NCBI GenBank assembly: GCA_015296085.1 | Contig: DVDT01000112.1 | Location: 17,404-81,403, forward strand | From: Trichormus sp. M33_DOE_039 | Lineage (GTDB): Bacteria > Cyanobacteriota > Cyanobacteriia > Cyanobacteriales > Nostocaceae | DNA length: 64,000 nucleotides | Direction: 5' to 3' | Shown: positions 38,541 through 48,819 of the stretch, one piece after another | Numbering within the stretch: the stretch's first letter is position 1 | Layout of the letters: the number at the start of each line of letters is the position of its first letter | The notes under the pieces: generated by a model | Seen by the model: the letters and a program-made list of their open reading frames with translations, nothing else | What the model was told of the DNA's origin: nothing | Databases searched by the model: none | Made by a program: the position numbers and the translations under genes

Positions 38541-38590
38541 AAATTTGGCTAAGAGGCATATGTCAATACCTATGCCTCTTAGCCAAATTT
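38541..38590. terminator. Perfect 20-bp stem-loop between ssuA-like and nitroreductase genes
   Basis: 38541-38560 and 38571-38590 are exact inverted copies around a 10-base loop; the stem begins in the ssuA-like stop codon. Flanks AAATTT give a weak U-tract on either strand. Likely ends or stabilises the upstream mRNA. Confidence 0.65.
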
Positions 38591-39632
38591 ACGTTTTTGG
38601 TGAGAAAGCAGCGTATTGTTCTGGTTTTAACATAGCTTCCTGCACATTCAATTGTTTGGGTATTAGTTTTAGTTCGTAGAATTTATCAGCAACTTTCTGT
38701 TGTTCCTTAATTAGATCATCATTGATAGGTACAACTCCAAATTGTTTTCTCTGTGTAGCCTTTTGCATTGTGGCTAAGTCAATACCTAAAATGGGAGAGA
38801 GTTTTGTAGCAACAGTTTCACGATTTTGACTTGACCATTCTTCAAATTTTTGAATTTCCTCAAGGATATCTTTAATTACCTGTGGTTGTTCTGTTGCAAA
38901 TTTGCGGCTAGCTAGATAATAGCCACCTTGTTTATTAATATCAGAGCCATCGATTAATACCCGCGCTTTTATCTGTTCTTCAGCGGCGGCGTAGAATGGA
39001 TCCCAAATAACCCAAGCGTCTACACTCCCTTTCACAAATGCAGCGCGTGCATCGGCTGGTGGTAAATAAATCGGCTGGATATCGCTGAATTTTAACCCAT
39101 TTTTATCTAGGATTTGTAACAACAGATAATGTGCGCTAGAACCTTTTTGCAAAGCAATTTTTTTACCTTTTAATTCAGCTACAGTCTGAATAGTAGAATT
39201 TGGAGGTAATAGAATTGCCGAAGATTTTGGACTCGATTGAATACCAGCAATGTAGGTAAGAGCCGTACCTGCGGCTTGAGCAAAAACTGGGGGTGATTCT
39301 CCAGTATGACCAAAATCAATACTACCTACATTCATCGCTTCTAAGAGTTGTGGCCCAGCAGGAAATTCTAGCCATTCTACATTTATACCTTGCGGTTTAA
39401 GCCGTTTTTCTATAACTCCTTGGTTTTTTAAGAGAATGACAGCTTTTTGATAGCCAATTCTGACTACTGAGATTTGATTTGGCGTAGAATTGTTAGCTGA
39501 AGTCGTATTATTTACATTATTTGCTGTACAAGCTGCAAATAATAGGCTCAAACCTAAGCCAAAAAGAAAAGATAGAGAAAATATTTTACTTTTACTTTTA
39601 AAGTTCATCACTAAGTGGTGGAGTTTCTTCAT
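38589..39632 (-). CDS. ssuA: SsuA-like sulphonate/nitrate ABC transporter substrate-binding lipoprotein
   Basis: 347 residues. Signal peptide with lipobox LLFAAC, so the mature protein is a lipid-anchored periplasmic binding protein. Core: VRIGYQKAVILLKNQGVIEK, VEWLEFPAGPQLLEAMNVGSIDFGHTGESPPVFAQ, then GKKIALQKGSSAHYLLLQIL and VDAWVIWDPFY, the pattern of aliphatic-sulphonate binding proteins. No permease or ATPase gene is adjacent, so it must use a transporter encoded elsewhere. Confidence 0.87.
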   Translation of the reverse strand: MKKLHHLVMNFKSKSKIFSLSFLFGLGLSLLFAACTANNVNNTTSANNSTPNQISVVRIGYQKAVILLKNQGVIEKRLKPQGINVEWLEFPAGPQLLEAMNVGSIDFGHTGESPPVFAQAAGTALTYIAGIQSSPKSSAILLPPNSTIQTVAELKGKKIALQKGSSAHYLLLQILDKNGLKFSDIQPIYLPPADARAAFVKGSVDAWVIWDPFYAAAEEQIKARVLIDGSDINKQGGYYLASRKFATEQPQVIKDILEEIQKFEEWSSQNRETVATKLSPILGIDLATMQKATQRKQFGVVPINDDLIKEQQKVADKFYELKLIPKQLNVQEAMLKPEQYAAFSPKT

Positions 39633-39993
39633 GTAAACATTTCAATCTCAAGACTAAATTAAGCTGACCAATAAGCTGTATTTCCTGATTAATGATGGTA
39701 ATAAGTTTTTTGGAAGAAGTAGACAAAGTGCTGTTATCACCATTCAAACAGCGAAAAGTCTTAATTTTGCTGGTTTTTATGAGATACTATTATTACATAG
39801 ACAGCGTAATTAAAGAAGTATTGATGAACACATATTTCTTATATCTGCATTTGATAAAAATAGTTGTTTATATTATATCTGTCTGGTAATATGGTTTTTT
39901 TAGATATTAACTACTGTATTTCGGTCGTTTTGCAGTACTTTATTGGCTGTGCCTGATATACTAAAGTCTAATTTAGAAAAATTATTCACTACT
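39633..39993. other. Intergenic between divergent genes
   Basis: About 360 AT-rich bases that should hold promoters for ssuA-like (minus) and the aldo/keto reductase (plus). A 65-codon hydrophobic frame (39692-39889) has no clear ribosome binding site and is not called. Confidence 0.4.
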
Positions 39994-41034
39994 ATGAAGT
40001 ATAACCAACTGGGCGAAAGCGAATTATATGTTTCCGAAATCTGTTTGGGAACAATGACCTATGGGCATCAAAATACTATTGAAGATGCTCATCAACAGTT
40101 AGACTATGCTGTTGCGCAAGGAATCAACTTTATTGATGCAGCAGAAATGTACCCAGTACCACCGAGGGGTGAAACGCAAGGTACAACAGAAGCTTATATC
40201 GGGGAATGGTTGAAACATCAACAGCGTGACAAAATCATTGTAGCTACTAAAATTGCTGGGCCTGGCCGCCCTTTTAAATGGTTGCGGGGAGGAGACATTA
40301 AAATTGACCGAGAAAATATCAGGCAAGCTGTAGATGATAGTTTGCAAAGATTAAAGACAGATTACATAGATTTATATCAAATCCATTGGCCAGACCGTTA
40401 TGTACCTACTTTTGGACAAACGGAATATAATCCTAGCTTGGTGCGAGATACAGTTCCCATTGCTGAACAGTTAGCAGCATTTGCAGAAGTTATTAAAGAA
40501 GGAAAAATCCGCTATTTAGGGCTAAGTAATGAAACTCCTTGGGGGATAAGTGAGTTTGTACGAATTGCGGAAAAATTAGGTTTGCCGAAAGTAGTTTCTA
40601 TTCAAAATGCCTACAATTTATTAAATCGAAGATTTGATTCAACTTTAGCAGAAGTCACTCATTACACCAATGTTGGTTTGTTAGCTTATAGTCCTTTAGG
40701 TTTTGGATTTTTATCGGGGAAATATTTAGCAGGTACACCAACAGAAAATACCAGAATTTCTTTATTCCCTGGTTTTGGACAGCGTTATTTTAAACCAAAT
40801 GTGAGTGAAGCTACAGCAGCTTATGTAGAAATTGCTAAAACTTATAACCTGAAACCTGCTCAATTAGCTTTGGCTTTTGTGCGTAGTCGTTGGTTTGTTA
40901 AAAGTACCATTATTGGGGCGACAACTCTCCCACAACTACAAGAAAATATTGAGAGTATAGATGTAGTTTTGGAAAAAGAAGTGTTAGCAGAATTAGATGC
41001 TGTTCACATTCGTTATCCTAATCCTGCACCTTAA
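39994..41034 (+). CDS. Aldo/keto reductase (Tas-like)
   Basis: 346 residues from ATG 39994; the longer frame starts at TTG 39943. The catalytic tetrad is visible: Asp and Tyr in FIDAAEMYPV, Lys in VATKIAG, His in YQIHWPDRY. C-terminal NADPH-binding segment STIIGATTLPQLQENI. The N-terminus MKYNQLGESELYVSEICLGTM is typical for Tas-type reductases. Substrate unknown. Confidence 0.92.
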   Translation: MKYNQLGESELYVSEICLGTMTYGHQNTIEDAHQQLDYAVAQGINFIDAAEMYPVPPRGETQGTTEAYIGEWLKHQQRDKIIVATKIAGPGRPFKWLRGGDIKIDRENIRQAVDDSLQRLKTDYIDLYQIHWPDRYVPTFGQTEYNPSLVRDTVPIAEQLAAFAEVIKEGKIRYLGLSNETPWGISEFVRIAEKLGLPKVVSIQNAYNLLNRRFDSTLAEVTHYTNVGLLAYSPLGFGFLSGKYLAGTPTENTRISLFPGFGQRYFKPNVSEATAAYVEIAKTYNLKPAQLALAFVRSRWFVKSTIIGATTLPQLQENIESIDVVLEKEVLAELDAVHIRYPNPAP

Positions 41035-41277
41035 TATCAATTCAAAATTTAAAATCAAGAAAGCTGTATTAGACAAGGGTTTCTGAATTTTGAATAATTG
41101 ATGTAGTGTAGAAATCTAATATTGTGATGTGAGATGACTATTGCCAATTTTTGATGGCGATCGCTTTTAAAGAAATTGTATGGTGAGTAGATATGCCGAT
41201 CTACTCCCTATAGTTAGTAATTTTATATCTAAGTAGAGTTACTTATTTCTGTCCAAGGCCCAATCTCTATTAAAGTC

Positions 41278-43488
41278 TCAGCATCCTTCACAGTTGATCT
41301 GCACTACACAATTTCTACCTTGTGCCTTTGCTTGATAGAGTCCTTGATCTGTGGTAGCAATTAAGGTGGCTGGGGATGATGCAGTGTGGGGGAAGATAGT
41401 TGCCACACCAAGACTGAGAGTAATGAATTGATGGACAGGAGAATGGGAATGCGGCAGTTGTAAAGCACTGATATTGCTTTGAATCTCATGAGCCACAGCG
41501 ATCGCTCCTTGAGCATCTGTATTGGGTAAAATAACGGCAAATTCTTCTCCACCATACCGAGCCACTAAATCAGCAGGGCGTTTCAATGCTTGTGAGATGG
41601 CTGTAGCCACTCGTCTGAGGGCATCATCTCCGGCTATATGCCCATATGTATCGTTATAAAGCTTAAAACAGTCAACATCACACAAAATCAAAGATAACGA
41701 GGCTTTTTCTTGTGCTAATCGCTGCCACTCGGCGTTGAGTGTGTCATCAAAGCAACGTCGATTTGCCACTTGCGTCAGACCATCCGAAGCGGCTAGACGT
41801 TGTAATTCTTGGTTGGCTTGTTGTAATTTGTGGTAAAGTTCTGATTGCTGAATGGCGATCGCTGCCTGAGCTGCTACTTGGTTAAATAAGTTAATCTCCG
41901 ATTGCTGCCATTGTCTAGTTTGACTACACTGGTGAGCGATTAATAATCCCCACAAACGCTCTTGCTGTAAGATCGGGACGATGAGATTTGCCTGGATTTG
42001 TAAATTACGTAGCAAATCAACATGACAAGGTGATAGTCCAGCAGTTTCAATGTTTTCCATTGCTCTTGTATTCCCTTGTTGGTAATACGTTGCATGGGTG
42101 GATTGAAAGCAGCTATCCATGACATGAAAGCCCAAAATTGAATCGCATCCGGCTGTTAAGGATTCGACAGCAACAAACCCACTCCAGTTGTTAGTAAACT
42201 GGTAAATGACTACTCGGTCTACCTTAAACAGTTGTCGCACTTCATCTGCTGTAGTTTGTAAGATATCTTGCAGTTCCAATGATTGTCGAATGCGTTGTGT
42301 AATCGCCGCAACAATGCGCTCTGAATCGCTTTGATGTGGAGCAGACGGCTCAACTGGCTCTAATGATGCCGATGTGACATTGAGGGAAATTTTCTCAAAC
42401 AGCGGAGTTGTAGTGGTTGGTACGGGATGAGGCTGGGCAATTAAATAACCTTGAGCAAATGTTGCGCCTCTTTCCCTGAGCCAGTTCAATTCCTCAATGC
42501 ACTCAATTCCCTCCGCCACTGTCTGGATATTTAATTGTTGAGCAATCTCTAGAATTTTTTCGGTGATTGAGGCTTTATAAAGGTCTTGATGTACTTCTCG
42601 AATTAAGCCCATATCTAATTTGATAAAGTCTGGACGTAATTGATGCAGCAGGTTCAAACTAGAATAGCCTGAACCGAGATCATCAAGGGCAACTAAAAAT
42701 CCCGCATCCCGATAGTATCGCAGGACTGCTTTGAGATGTTCTAAATCTTGAGGATTTTCTGACTCTACAACTTCAAACACAATCCGCTCATGGTCAATAC
42801 CTGCCTGATTAATAGCCTCTACCGTACTACGTAGGCAAAAAACAGGATCATAAAGTGCTGTTGGTGAAAAATTAATAAACAGGTGTCCACTTACTTGATA
42901 CTGGCTAAATTGAGTAATAGTATTCAGGCGAGCAATGTAGTCAAGTTGAGATAAAAGCCCAGATTCGGTTGCTGATTCCAGGATAGGGCTTGGTGCTACT
43001 AAATTGCCTTCATTATCCAGCCCCCGCAACAGTGATTCATAACCATAAATCTCAGAGGTATTTTCAATAAAGACAATTGGTTGGAAGTGATTGGTAAATC
43101 TTTCTTTGGACAGCATTTCCACCAGCCAATCTGACTGGCTGAACTTAATGAAGCGTTGCAATGATGTAATGTCACTAAAATCATGAAGTTGAGGTTGGAT
43201 AGCACCGCGAATGAATAATACTTGCGTTTCTTTTAATTCTCTGGGTGCTAGGAGTTGAGACAGATTATGAGCAATTTCTGGAGCTTGTCCGGCTTGACAA
43301 TCTAAACTTAATCCCGGCCGCTCTTGCATCAATTCATACTGAAAAGCAAACTTTTGCAAGTAGGCGGTAACTTTTATGAGAGTATGAGGAATGGGAAACC
43401 AGAGAAAGAGCCTGCCTGCTTCCCCAGTCTGGCAATGTTTTACATTGCGACAAGTACAAGTTTTGGAGATAGGACATTTTTGGCTCAT
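41278..43488 (-). CDS. EAL-GAF-GGDEF cyclic-di-GMP protein
   Basis: 736 residues. A Cys-rich N-terminus (CPISKTCTCRNVKHC) could bind metal. EAL domain with all key residues (YESLLRG at about 150, FEVVES, DDLGSG, IKLDMG, AEGIE, QGYLIAQP), so c-di-GMP phosphodiesterase activity is expected. GAF domain about 395-545. C-terminal GGDEF domain with active RYGGEEFAV and an inhibitory-site R-x-x-D (RPAD) five residues before, so cyclase activity is also expected. The EAL-first order is less common than GGDEF-EAL. The GAF would switch between activities. Confidence 0.92.
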   Translation of the reverse strand: MSQKCPISKTCTCRNVKHCQTGEAGRLFLWFPIPHTLIKVTAYLQKFAFQYELMQERPGLSLDCQAGQAPEIAHNLSQLLAPRELKETQVLFIRGAIQPQLHDFSDITSLQRFIKFSQSDWLVEMLSKERFTNHFQPIVFIENTSEIYGYESLLRGLDNEGNLVAPSPILESATESGLLSQLDYIARLNTITQFSQYQVSGHLFINFSPTALYDPVFCLRSTVEAINQAGIDHERIVFEVVESENPQDLEHLKAVLRYYRDAGFLVALDDLGSGYSSLNLLHQLRPDFIKLDMGLIREVHQDLYKASITEKILEIAQQLNIQTVAEGIECIEELNWLRERGATFAQGYLIAQPHPVPTTTTPLFEKISLNVTSASLEPVEPSAPHQSDSERIVAAITQRIRQSLELQDILQTTADEVRQLFKVDRVVIYQFTNNWSGFVAVESLTAGCDSILGFHVMDSCFQSTHATYYQQGNTRAMENIETAGLSPCHVDLLRNLQIQANLIVPILQQERLWGLLIAHQCSQTRQWQQSEINLFNQVAAQAAIAIQQSELYHKLQQANQELQRLAASDGLTQVANRRCFDDTLNAEWQRLAQEKASLSLILCDVDCFKLYNDTYGHIAGDDALRRVATAISQALKRPADLVARYGGEEFAVILPNTDAQGAIAVAHEIQSNISALQLPHSHSPVHQFITLSLGVATIFPHTASSPATLIATTDQGLYQAKAQGRNCVVQINCEGC

Positions 43489-43628
43489 AGGTAATACTTC
43501 ACTCGATCCAATTTATTCTAGTGTTCCCACTATTTTGACTCTAAAGAATAAACTGTACTGCAAGTTGGATAAAGATTTGGTATGTATTTGTTGTGCTAAT
43601 TTCTCGACAAGTTTACAGAGTCTGCTAA

Positions 43629-45938
43629 TTATACTGACAAAAACTTATCTGGTGTGATGGGTAAGTCACGGATACGTTTTCCTGTGGCGTGATAAACTGC
43701 ATTAGCGATCGCAGCTGCCACACCCACAATTGGTAATTCCCCCAAGCTTTTAGTTCCCAATAAGTTGATATGAGGATCGTGTTCCTCAATGAATTCCACT
43801 TCCATGCTAGGTATATCTGCATGAGTGGGAATCAAGTAATCGGAAAGGTTTGCACCAATGACTTTACCGCTATGAATATCCATCACGGTTTTTTCCATTA
43901 ATGCCATGCCAATTCCCCAAGTTATACCGCCAATTACCTGACTGCGTGCTGTTTTGGTATTAAGAATACGTCCTGCACTGTAAACACCTACGCATTTCCT
44001 CACTTTCACTTCCCCTAACAATTCATCAACAGCTACCTCAACAAACACCGCGCCAAAGGAATGTTTGGCATATTGTTTACTTTCTGGGTTGGGTGCAGTA
44101 GCTTCAGTTATTTCTAAACTTTCTAATCCTTGACGCTGCAAAATCTCTGTGTAGCTGTCTCGCCGGGATGGTTCTGATGTTAAGAAGATTTGTCCTGAAT
44201 CAACGCTGATATCTGCGATTTGACACCTATAAAGCGGCGAATGGGGATCTGTAATTGCCATTTGGATCAGCTTTTCCCGTGCAGCAGTAGCAGCTTGATA
44301 CACAGCTGGGGAAACGCTAGCCACAGTGATAGAGTTACCTGTAATTGGTGCTGCGGGAAGATTGCTGTCACCTAAACTAAATTGTACTGCCTGACTGGGT
44401 GTTGCTTGACCTCTCTTCCCTACTAGGGAAGGGGGAAAAGTCTTCCCAACTTTTTGCCTTTTAGGTGAGGGGTTTTCTATATCCTGTGAACTGTAAGATA
44501 AGCCTAACGCCTCAGCCGCAACTTGAGTCATAACTGTGTAAGTACCCGTACCAATGTCTTGAGTTCCCGTTTGAACGCTGATTTCCCCAGTGGCAAAAAT
44601 TTCTACTTTGACGGTTGCAGACATGGCATTGGTAGGAAATGTGGCACTGGCCATTCCCCAACCAATTAAGAAGTGACCATCCTGCATGGAACGGGGTGTA
44701 GGGTTGCGTTGTGACCACCCAAAAATCTCTGCTCCTTGTTGATAACATTGTTTGAGGGACTTGCTTGACCAAGGTAAGCCGGTTTGGGGATCGATATCTG
44801 CATGATTGCGTAATCTGATGTCGATGGGATCAAGATTGAGAGCGTAGGCTAGTTCATCCATTGCCGATTCTAAAGCAAACATCCCTGGTGCTTCACCTGG
44901 CGCACGCATAAAGGTGGGTGTGCCTGCATTGATGCGCGCAAGACGGTATTTTACTTGTAGATGAGGACAGGCATACATCATGGTAGTAGCTGCACCTACG
45001 GGTTCGACAAAGTCATCAAATATAGAAGTTAGGGATGTTCCGATGTGTTTGATGAGGGTTAGCTGGCCTTGTGTAGTTGCGCCTAGGGTAAGTTCTTGGT
45101 GAGTTTGGGATCTGTATCCGCAGTTAGTATACATTTGCGATCGCGTCAAGACAACTTTCACGGGACGCTGGATTTGACGAGCGGCGATCGCAGCTAGGAT
45201 AGTATGGGAACGGAGTAAGGCTTTAGAGCCAAATCCCCCACCTAAATATTTGGAAATGACGCGGATGTTTTCTGGCGAAAGTTTCAGGACTCCAGCTAGG
45301 CGTTTCTGTGTGCCGGAAATACCTTGAGTGGTTTCATATATTGTTAAATGATCTCCCTCCCAAATGGCGATGGTGGCAGAAGTTTCCAAGGGATTGTGAT
45401 GTTCTATTGGGGTGGTGTACACCTGTGCAATCATAATATCTGCTTGTGTTTGCCCTAGTTCAATATCGCCTCTGGTGATTTTGCCGGGCATAATGCCAAA
45501 AAAAATAGATTCTGGCTCAAATACTTCTGGTAATGCTTGCGGCATTGTCACCGTTGGTTGTGCTGACTCGTAGGTGATATTCACTAGAGATGCAGCGTAT
45601 TCAGCTTGTTCTAAGGTTTCGGCAACGACAATACCCAAAGGTTGCCCATGATAGTAAATATTATCATCTTTCTCTGGTGGTTGATTGTTTGGGGTAGGAA
45701 TGAAGGGAATGTTGATTAAATTGGGAGTTTGATCATAGGTGATTATATCTAATACTCCAGGGGCAGCTAAGGCTGGGTTGGTGTCGATGCTAATGACTTT
45801 ACCTTTGGCGATCGCGCTTTGAAATATCGCTCCATAGGTTAATTTTTCTATGGGAAAGTCGGATGTATATTGGGCTTTCCCAGTTACTTTTAAATTGCCA
45901 TCTATCCGATTTAGAGGTTTACCAATAATTTTATTCAT
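43629..45938 (-). CDS. Molybdenum-binding large subunit, xanthine dehydrogenase/aldehyde oxidoreductase family
   Basis: 769 residues from ATG 45938 (frame extends to GTG 45974). Motifs: GKPLNRIDGNLKVTGKAQYT, GGGFGSKALLRSH, molybdopterin contacts MRAPGEAPGMFALE and GTQDIGTGTYTVM, and the C-terminal KSLGELP with the catalytic glutamate. Last gene of a three-gene operon (2Fe-2S, FAD, Mo). The FAD subunit is of the PaoB type, so an aldehyde oxidoreductase is more likely than xanthine dehydrogenase. Confidence 0.92.
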   Translation of the reverse strand: MNKIIGKPLNRIDGNLKVTGKAQYTSDFPIEKLTYGAIFQSAIAKGKVISIDTNPALAAPGVLDIITYDQTPNLINIPFIPTPNNQPPEKDDNIYYHGQPLGIVVAETLEQAEYAASLVNITYESAQPTVTMPQALPEVFEPESIFFGIMPGKITRGDIELGQTQADIMIAQVYTTPIEHHNPLETSATIAIWEGDHLTIYETTQGISGTQKRLAGVLKLSPENIRVISKYLGGGFGSKALLRSHTILAAIAARQIQRPVKVVLTRSQMYTNCGYRSQTHQELTLGATTQGQLTLIKHIGTSLTSIFDDFVEPVGAATTMMYACPHLQVKYRLARINAGTPTFMRAPGEAPGMFALESAMDELAYALNLDPIDIRLRNHADIDPQTGLPWSSKSLKQCYQQGAEIFGWSQRNPTPRSMQDGHFLIGWGMASATFPTNAMSATVKVEIFATGEISVQTGTQDIGTGTYTVMTQVAAEALGLSYSSQDIENPSPKRQKVGKTFPPSLVGKRGQATPSQAVQFSLGDSNLPAAPITGNSITVASVSPAVYQAATAAREKLIQMAITDPHSPLYRCQIADISVDSGQIFLTSEPSRRDSYTEILQRQGLESLEITEATAPNPESKQYAKHSFGAVFVEVAVDELLGEVKVRKCVGVYSAGRILNTKTARSQVIGGITWGIGMALMEKTVMDIHSGKVIGANLSDYLIPTHADIPSMEVEFIEEHDPHINLLGTKSLGELPIVGVAAAIANAVYHATGKRIRDLPITPDKFLSV

Positions 45939-46030
45939 ATCTTTTCGCTGATATTGGGGATGAATTTGGCTCACGCATACCGCTGTAGACGCATACTACA
46001 AGAGCGGCAAAGGTTTCAAGAATACGAAGT

Positions 46031-47002
46031 TTAATGTTCACTAAGTGCGCGGATTAAGAGGCGTTTTGTTAATTCAATTTTGAATTCATTGTGTTGTTGT
46101 GGTTTAGCTGCATTGATGGCTAATTCTGCTGCGGTTGTGAATGTATCTGTATTGAGGGGTTTATTTTGCAAAAAGTCTTCAACTTCCCGCACACGCCAAG
46201 GTTTAGTTGCGACCCCACCCAAAGCTATTCTTACTGTTTTAATTGTGTCGTCTTCTGTATCTAAAGTCATAGCTACAGATGCTAAAGCAAATTCATAAGC
46301 TGCTCTGTTTCTGACTTTTAAATATTGGGATTTTTCACTAAAATTCTGATGGGGAATTTCCACTGAAACAATTAATTCTCCAGGCTGTAACAGTGTTTCT
46401 TGATGAGGTGTTTCTCCAGGTAAGAGATAAAAATCATGAATGGAAACTCGGCGGTTTTGTTCTGTGCTTTGAATACAAATTACAGCATCTAATGCCGTTA
46501 AAGCTACCGCTAAATCGGAGGGATGAACGGCAATACAATGTTCACTTGTGCCGAAAATGGCGTGCATTCGGTTGTAACCATTAATTGCAGAGCAACCTAT
46601 ATTGGGAGTGCGTTTATTACAAGGGAAAGCCGGATCACGAAAGTAAGGACAGCGTACTTTTTGCAGTAAGTTACCGCCAACTGTCGCCATGTTTCTGAGT
46701 TGGGGTGATGCACTTTGGTTGATTGCTTGGCTAATAACTGGATAGTTTGTTTGAATATGAGGATGTAAGGCTACATCCGTGAGCCGACAAACTGCACCAA
46801 TGCGAACGCCTGTAGAGGAAATTTCAATATTAGCTAAAGGTAAACTGTTAATATCAATTAATGTATGCGCTGTTTTGACTCTATCTTTCATTAAACCTAA
46901 TAAATCTGTGCCACCTGCTATTAATGCCGCAGTTTGGTCTTGCATTAATGTCATGATTGCCTGCTCTTGAGTTGTTGCTTTGGCATAGTTAAATGGCTGC
47001 AT
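46031..47002 (-). CDS. FAD-binding subunit of the molybdenum oxidoreductase, with extra cysteine cluster (PaoB-like)
   Basis: 323 residues. FAD loop AALIAGGTDLLGLMKDRV, then QLRNMATVGGNLLQ. An insert with CPYFRDPAFPCNKRTPNIGC and a fourth Cys in TSEHCIAVHPSD matches the [4Fe-4S] loop of E. coli PaoB. It transfers electrons between the 2Fe-2S subunit and the Mo site's acceptor. It overlaps the upstream 2Fe-2S gene by 14 bases, a sign of translational coupling. Confidence 0.92.
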   Translation of the reverse strand: MQPFNYAKATTQEQAIMTLMQDQTAALIAGGTDLLGLMKDRVKTAHTLIDINSLPLANIEISSTGVRIGAVCRLTDVALHPHIQTNYPVISQAINQSASPQLRNMATVGGNLLQKVRCPYFRDPAFPCNKRTPNIGCSAINGYNRMHAIFGTSEHCIAVHPSDLAVALTALDAVICIQSTEQNRRVSIHDFYLLPGETPHQETLLQPGELIVSVEIPHQNFSEKSQYLKVRNRAAYEFALASVAMTLDTEDDTIKTVRIALGGVATKPWRVREVEDFLQNKPLNTDTFTTAAELAINAAKPQQHNEFKIELTKRLLIRALSEH

Positions 47003-47537
47003 CTTCTATTTCCTTTATGACTTCTTGAATTGCTGCAACAATATGAGGATAAGCACCACATCGGCAAAGATTACCACTCATTCTTTCGCGGATTTCTGTT
47101 GCTGATTGGGGTATTTGTTCAGCAATCATACCTACGGCTGAGACTATTTGACCAGATGTACAGTAGCCACATTGAAAGGCATCATGATTAATAAAAGCTG
47201 TTTGTATCGGGTGGAGTTTCTCATCTTTTTTTAATCCTTCTATAGTCGTAATGTCGTTGTCCGTGTGCATAATTGCTAAGGTCATACAAGAATTAATCCG
47301 CCGACCATTTACTAATACTGTACAAGCACCACACTCACCGCGATCGCACACTTTTTTAGTCCCCATTAAACCCAGCTTTTCCCGTAGTGCATCAAGTAAA
47401 GTCACGCGTGGTTCTACTTTTAACGAGTGTAAAACATCATTGATAAACAATGATATTTCCACTGCCTCTAGACTGATTATTTTTAATTCTTCTTGGTCAA
47501 AGTTACAACTTGTGATAGATAATTTGTTGCCATCCAT
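46989..47537 (-). CDS. [2Fe-2S] subunit of the molybdenum oxidoreductase
   Basis: 182 residues from ATG 47537; the open frame goes on to 47657 but crosses the divergent gene's region. Two clusters: CDRGECGACTVLVNG with an earlier plant-ferredoxin-type fold, and QCGYCTSGQ plus NLCRCGAYPHI. No Tat signal is seen, so the complex is probably cytoplasmic, unlike PaoABC of E. coli. First gene of the operon. Confidence 0.91.
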   Translation of the reverse strand: MDGNKLSITSCNFDQEELKIISLEAVEISLFINDVLHSLKVEPRVTLLDALREKLGLMGTKKVCDRGECGACTVLVNGRRINSCMTLAIMHTDNDITTIEGLKKDEKLHPIQTAFINHDAFQCGYCTSGQIVSAVGMIAEQIPQSATEIRERMSGNLCRCGAYPHIVAAIQEVIKEIEDAAI

Positions 47538-47640
47538 AATTGATGTATTTATTAAATGATTACATTCATTATCTCTCTTGCGGAACTGAATTTTTATGAC
47601 ATTTTTAACTAATGTTCCAAATATAGTGCTGAGAAAAAAA

Positions 47641-48819
47641 ATGCCAAAGAAAGACATAAATCCCCAATTATTGATACGGAAAGTTGCAATTATCGGTGCT
47701 GGGCCTGGTGGTTTGGCTGCGGCGATCGCTCTTTCCCATTTGGGTTTAGATGTGCAAGTATACGAAAAAGCTCAGGATTTCCGCCCCGCTGGAACTGGCT
47801 TAGGAATTGCTCCGAATGGTTTGAATTGTCTAGAAGCGATCGCACCAGGAATTATCAGCACTCTCACCAAGTCAGGCTGTCCAGTTCACCATAATATTTT
47901 CAAAAGTAGCACAGGAGAAACTATCAGAACTAACTCCACCACTTTTTTAGAAAAATACGGACGGCCATTATTAACTGTTTGGTGGTGGCGATTACAGCAA
48001 ACTCTTGCCTCAAGATTACCGTCAGAAATTATTCACCTCAATCATCGTTGTCTTGGCTTTGCACAAGATGAACAAGGCGTAGAAATCTACTTTGAGAATG
48101 GAAAAACAGTATATGCAGATTTATTAATTGGTGCTGATGGAGTCAACTCCGCTGTCAGAGAAACCTTATTTGGCGAGGGTAAGCCGAATTATGTTGGTAG
48201 TATGTGTTGGCGTTCTGTCCTGAAATATCACCATGAACTATTTAATGAATATGACTTAGTATTTATCAAAGGCAATCAACAATTTATGTTTTTGCTGAAT
48301 ATTGGTGAAGGATATACCAGTTGGATTAGTCGTAAATTGATGCCAAATTATCAGCTTTCCCCAAGTGCAGAAGCAGTGAAAGCGAGAATTCTCCATGAAT
48401 TAACAGGCTGGGATAACTCCTTCCGCGCCGTGGTAGAAGCCACACCATTTGACCAAATTTGGGAAGGGCCAATTTGCGATCGCCCCCCGTTAACTCACTG
48501 GAGCAAAGGTAGAGTTACCCTTTTAGGCGATGCAGCACACCCCATGGCCCCAGCGATGGCACAGGGAGCAAATAGCACCTTTGAAGATGTCTGCGAACTG
48601 CAAGCCTGCTTATCTCAAGCCACAAGTTTGACGGAAGCTTTAACTAACTACGAACAAAGCCGCATCCATCGTACTAGCGTTATTCAAGCTCGTAGTGCAG
48701 TAGGTGAGATGCGTTACTACGATATTGATATTAGCAGCCAATCATCAGAGCGATCGCAGTTCAACAATGATGAGTTTCAAGATTGGCTCTACACCTACAA
48801 ACCGCCTGCGATATTATGA
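47641..48819 (+). CDS. FAD-dependent monooxygenase (zeaxanthin-epoxidase/hydroxylase-like)
   Basis: 392 residues from ATG 47641 (in-frame ATG also at 47596). Motifs: VAIIGAGPGGLAAAIALSHLG (FAD), LIGADGVNSAVRE (DG motif) and LLGDAAHPMAPAMAQGANST (second FAD motif). Single-component aromatic hydroxylase fold. Divergent from the molybdenum oxidoreductase operon, so the two may act on the same aromatic or aldehyde compounds. Confidence 0.9.
   Translation: MPKKDINPQLLIRKVAIIGAGPGGLAAAIALSHLGLDVQVYEKAQDFRPAGTGLGIAPNGLNCLEAIAPGIISTLTKSGCPVHHNIFKSSTGETIRTNSTTFLEKYGRPLLTVWWWRLQQTLASRLPSEIIHLNHRCLGFAQDEQGVEIYFENGKTVYADLLIGADGVNSAVRETLFGEGKPNYVGSMCWRSVLKYHHELFNEYDLVFIKGNQQFMFLLNIGEGYTSWISRKLMPNYQLSPSAEAVKARILHELTGWDNSFRAVVEATPFDQIWEGPICDRPPLTHWSKGRVTLLGDAAHPMAPAMAQGANSTFEDVCELQACLSQATSLTEALTNYEQSRIHRTSVIQARSAVGEMRYYDIDISSQSSERSQFNNDEFQDWLYTYKPPAIL

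Noticed and set aside
39692..39889. 65-codon hydrophobic frame
   Set aside because: AT-rich composition alone gives such frames; no good start site and no stop-flanking features.
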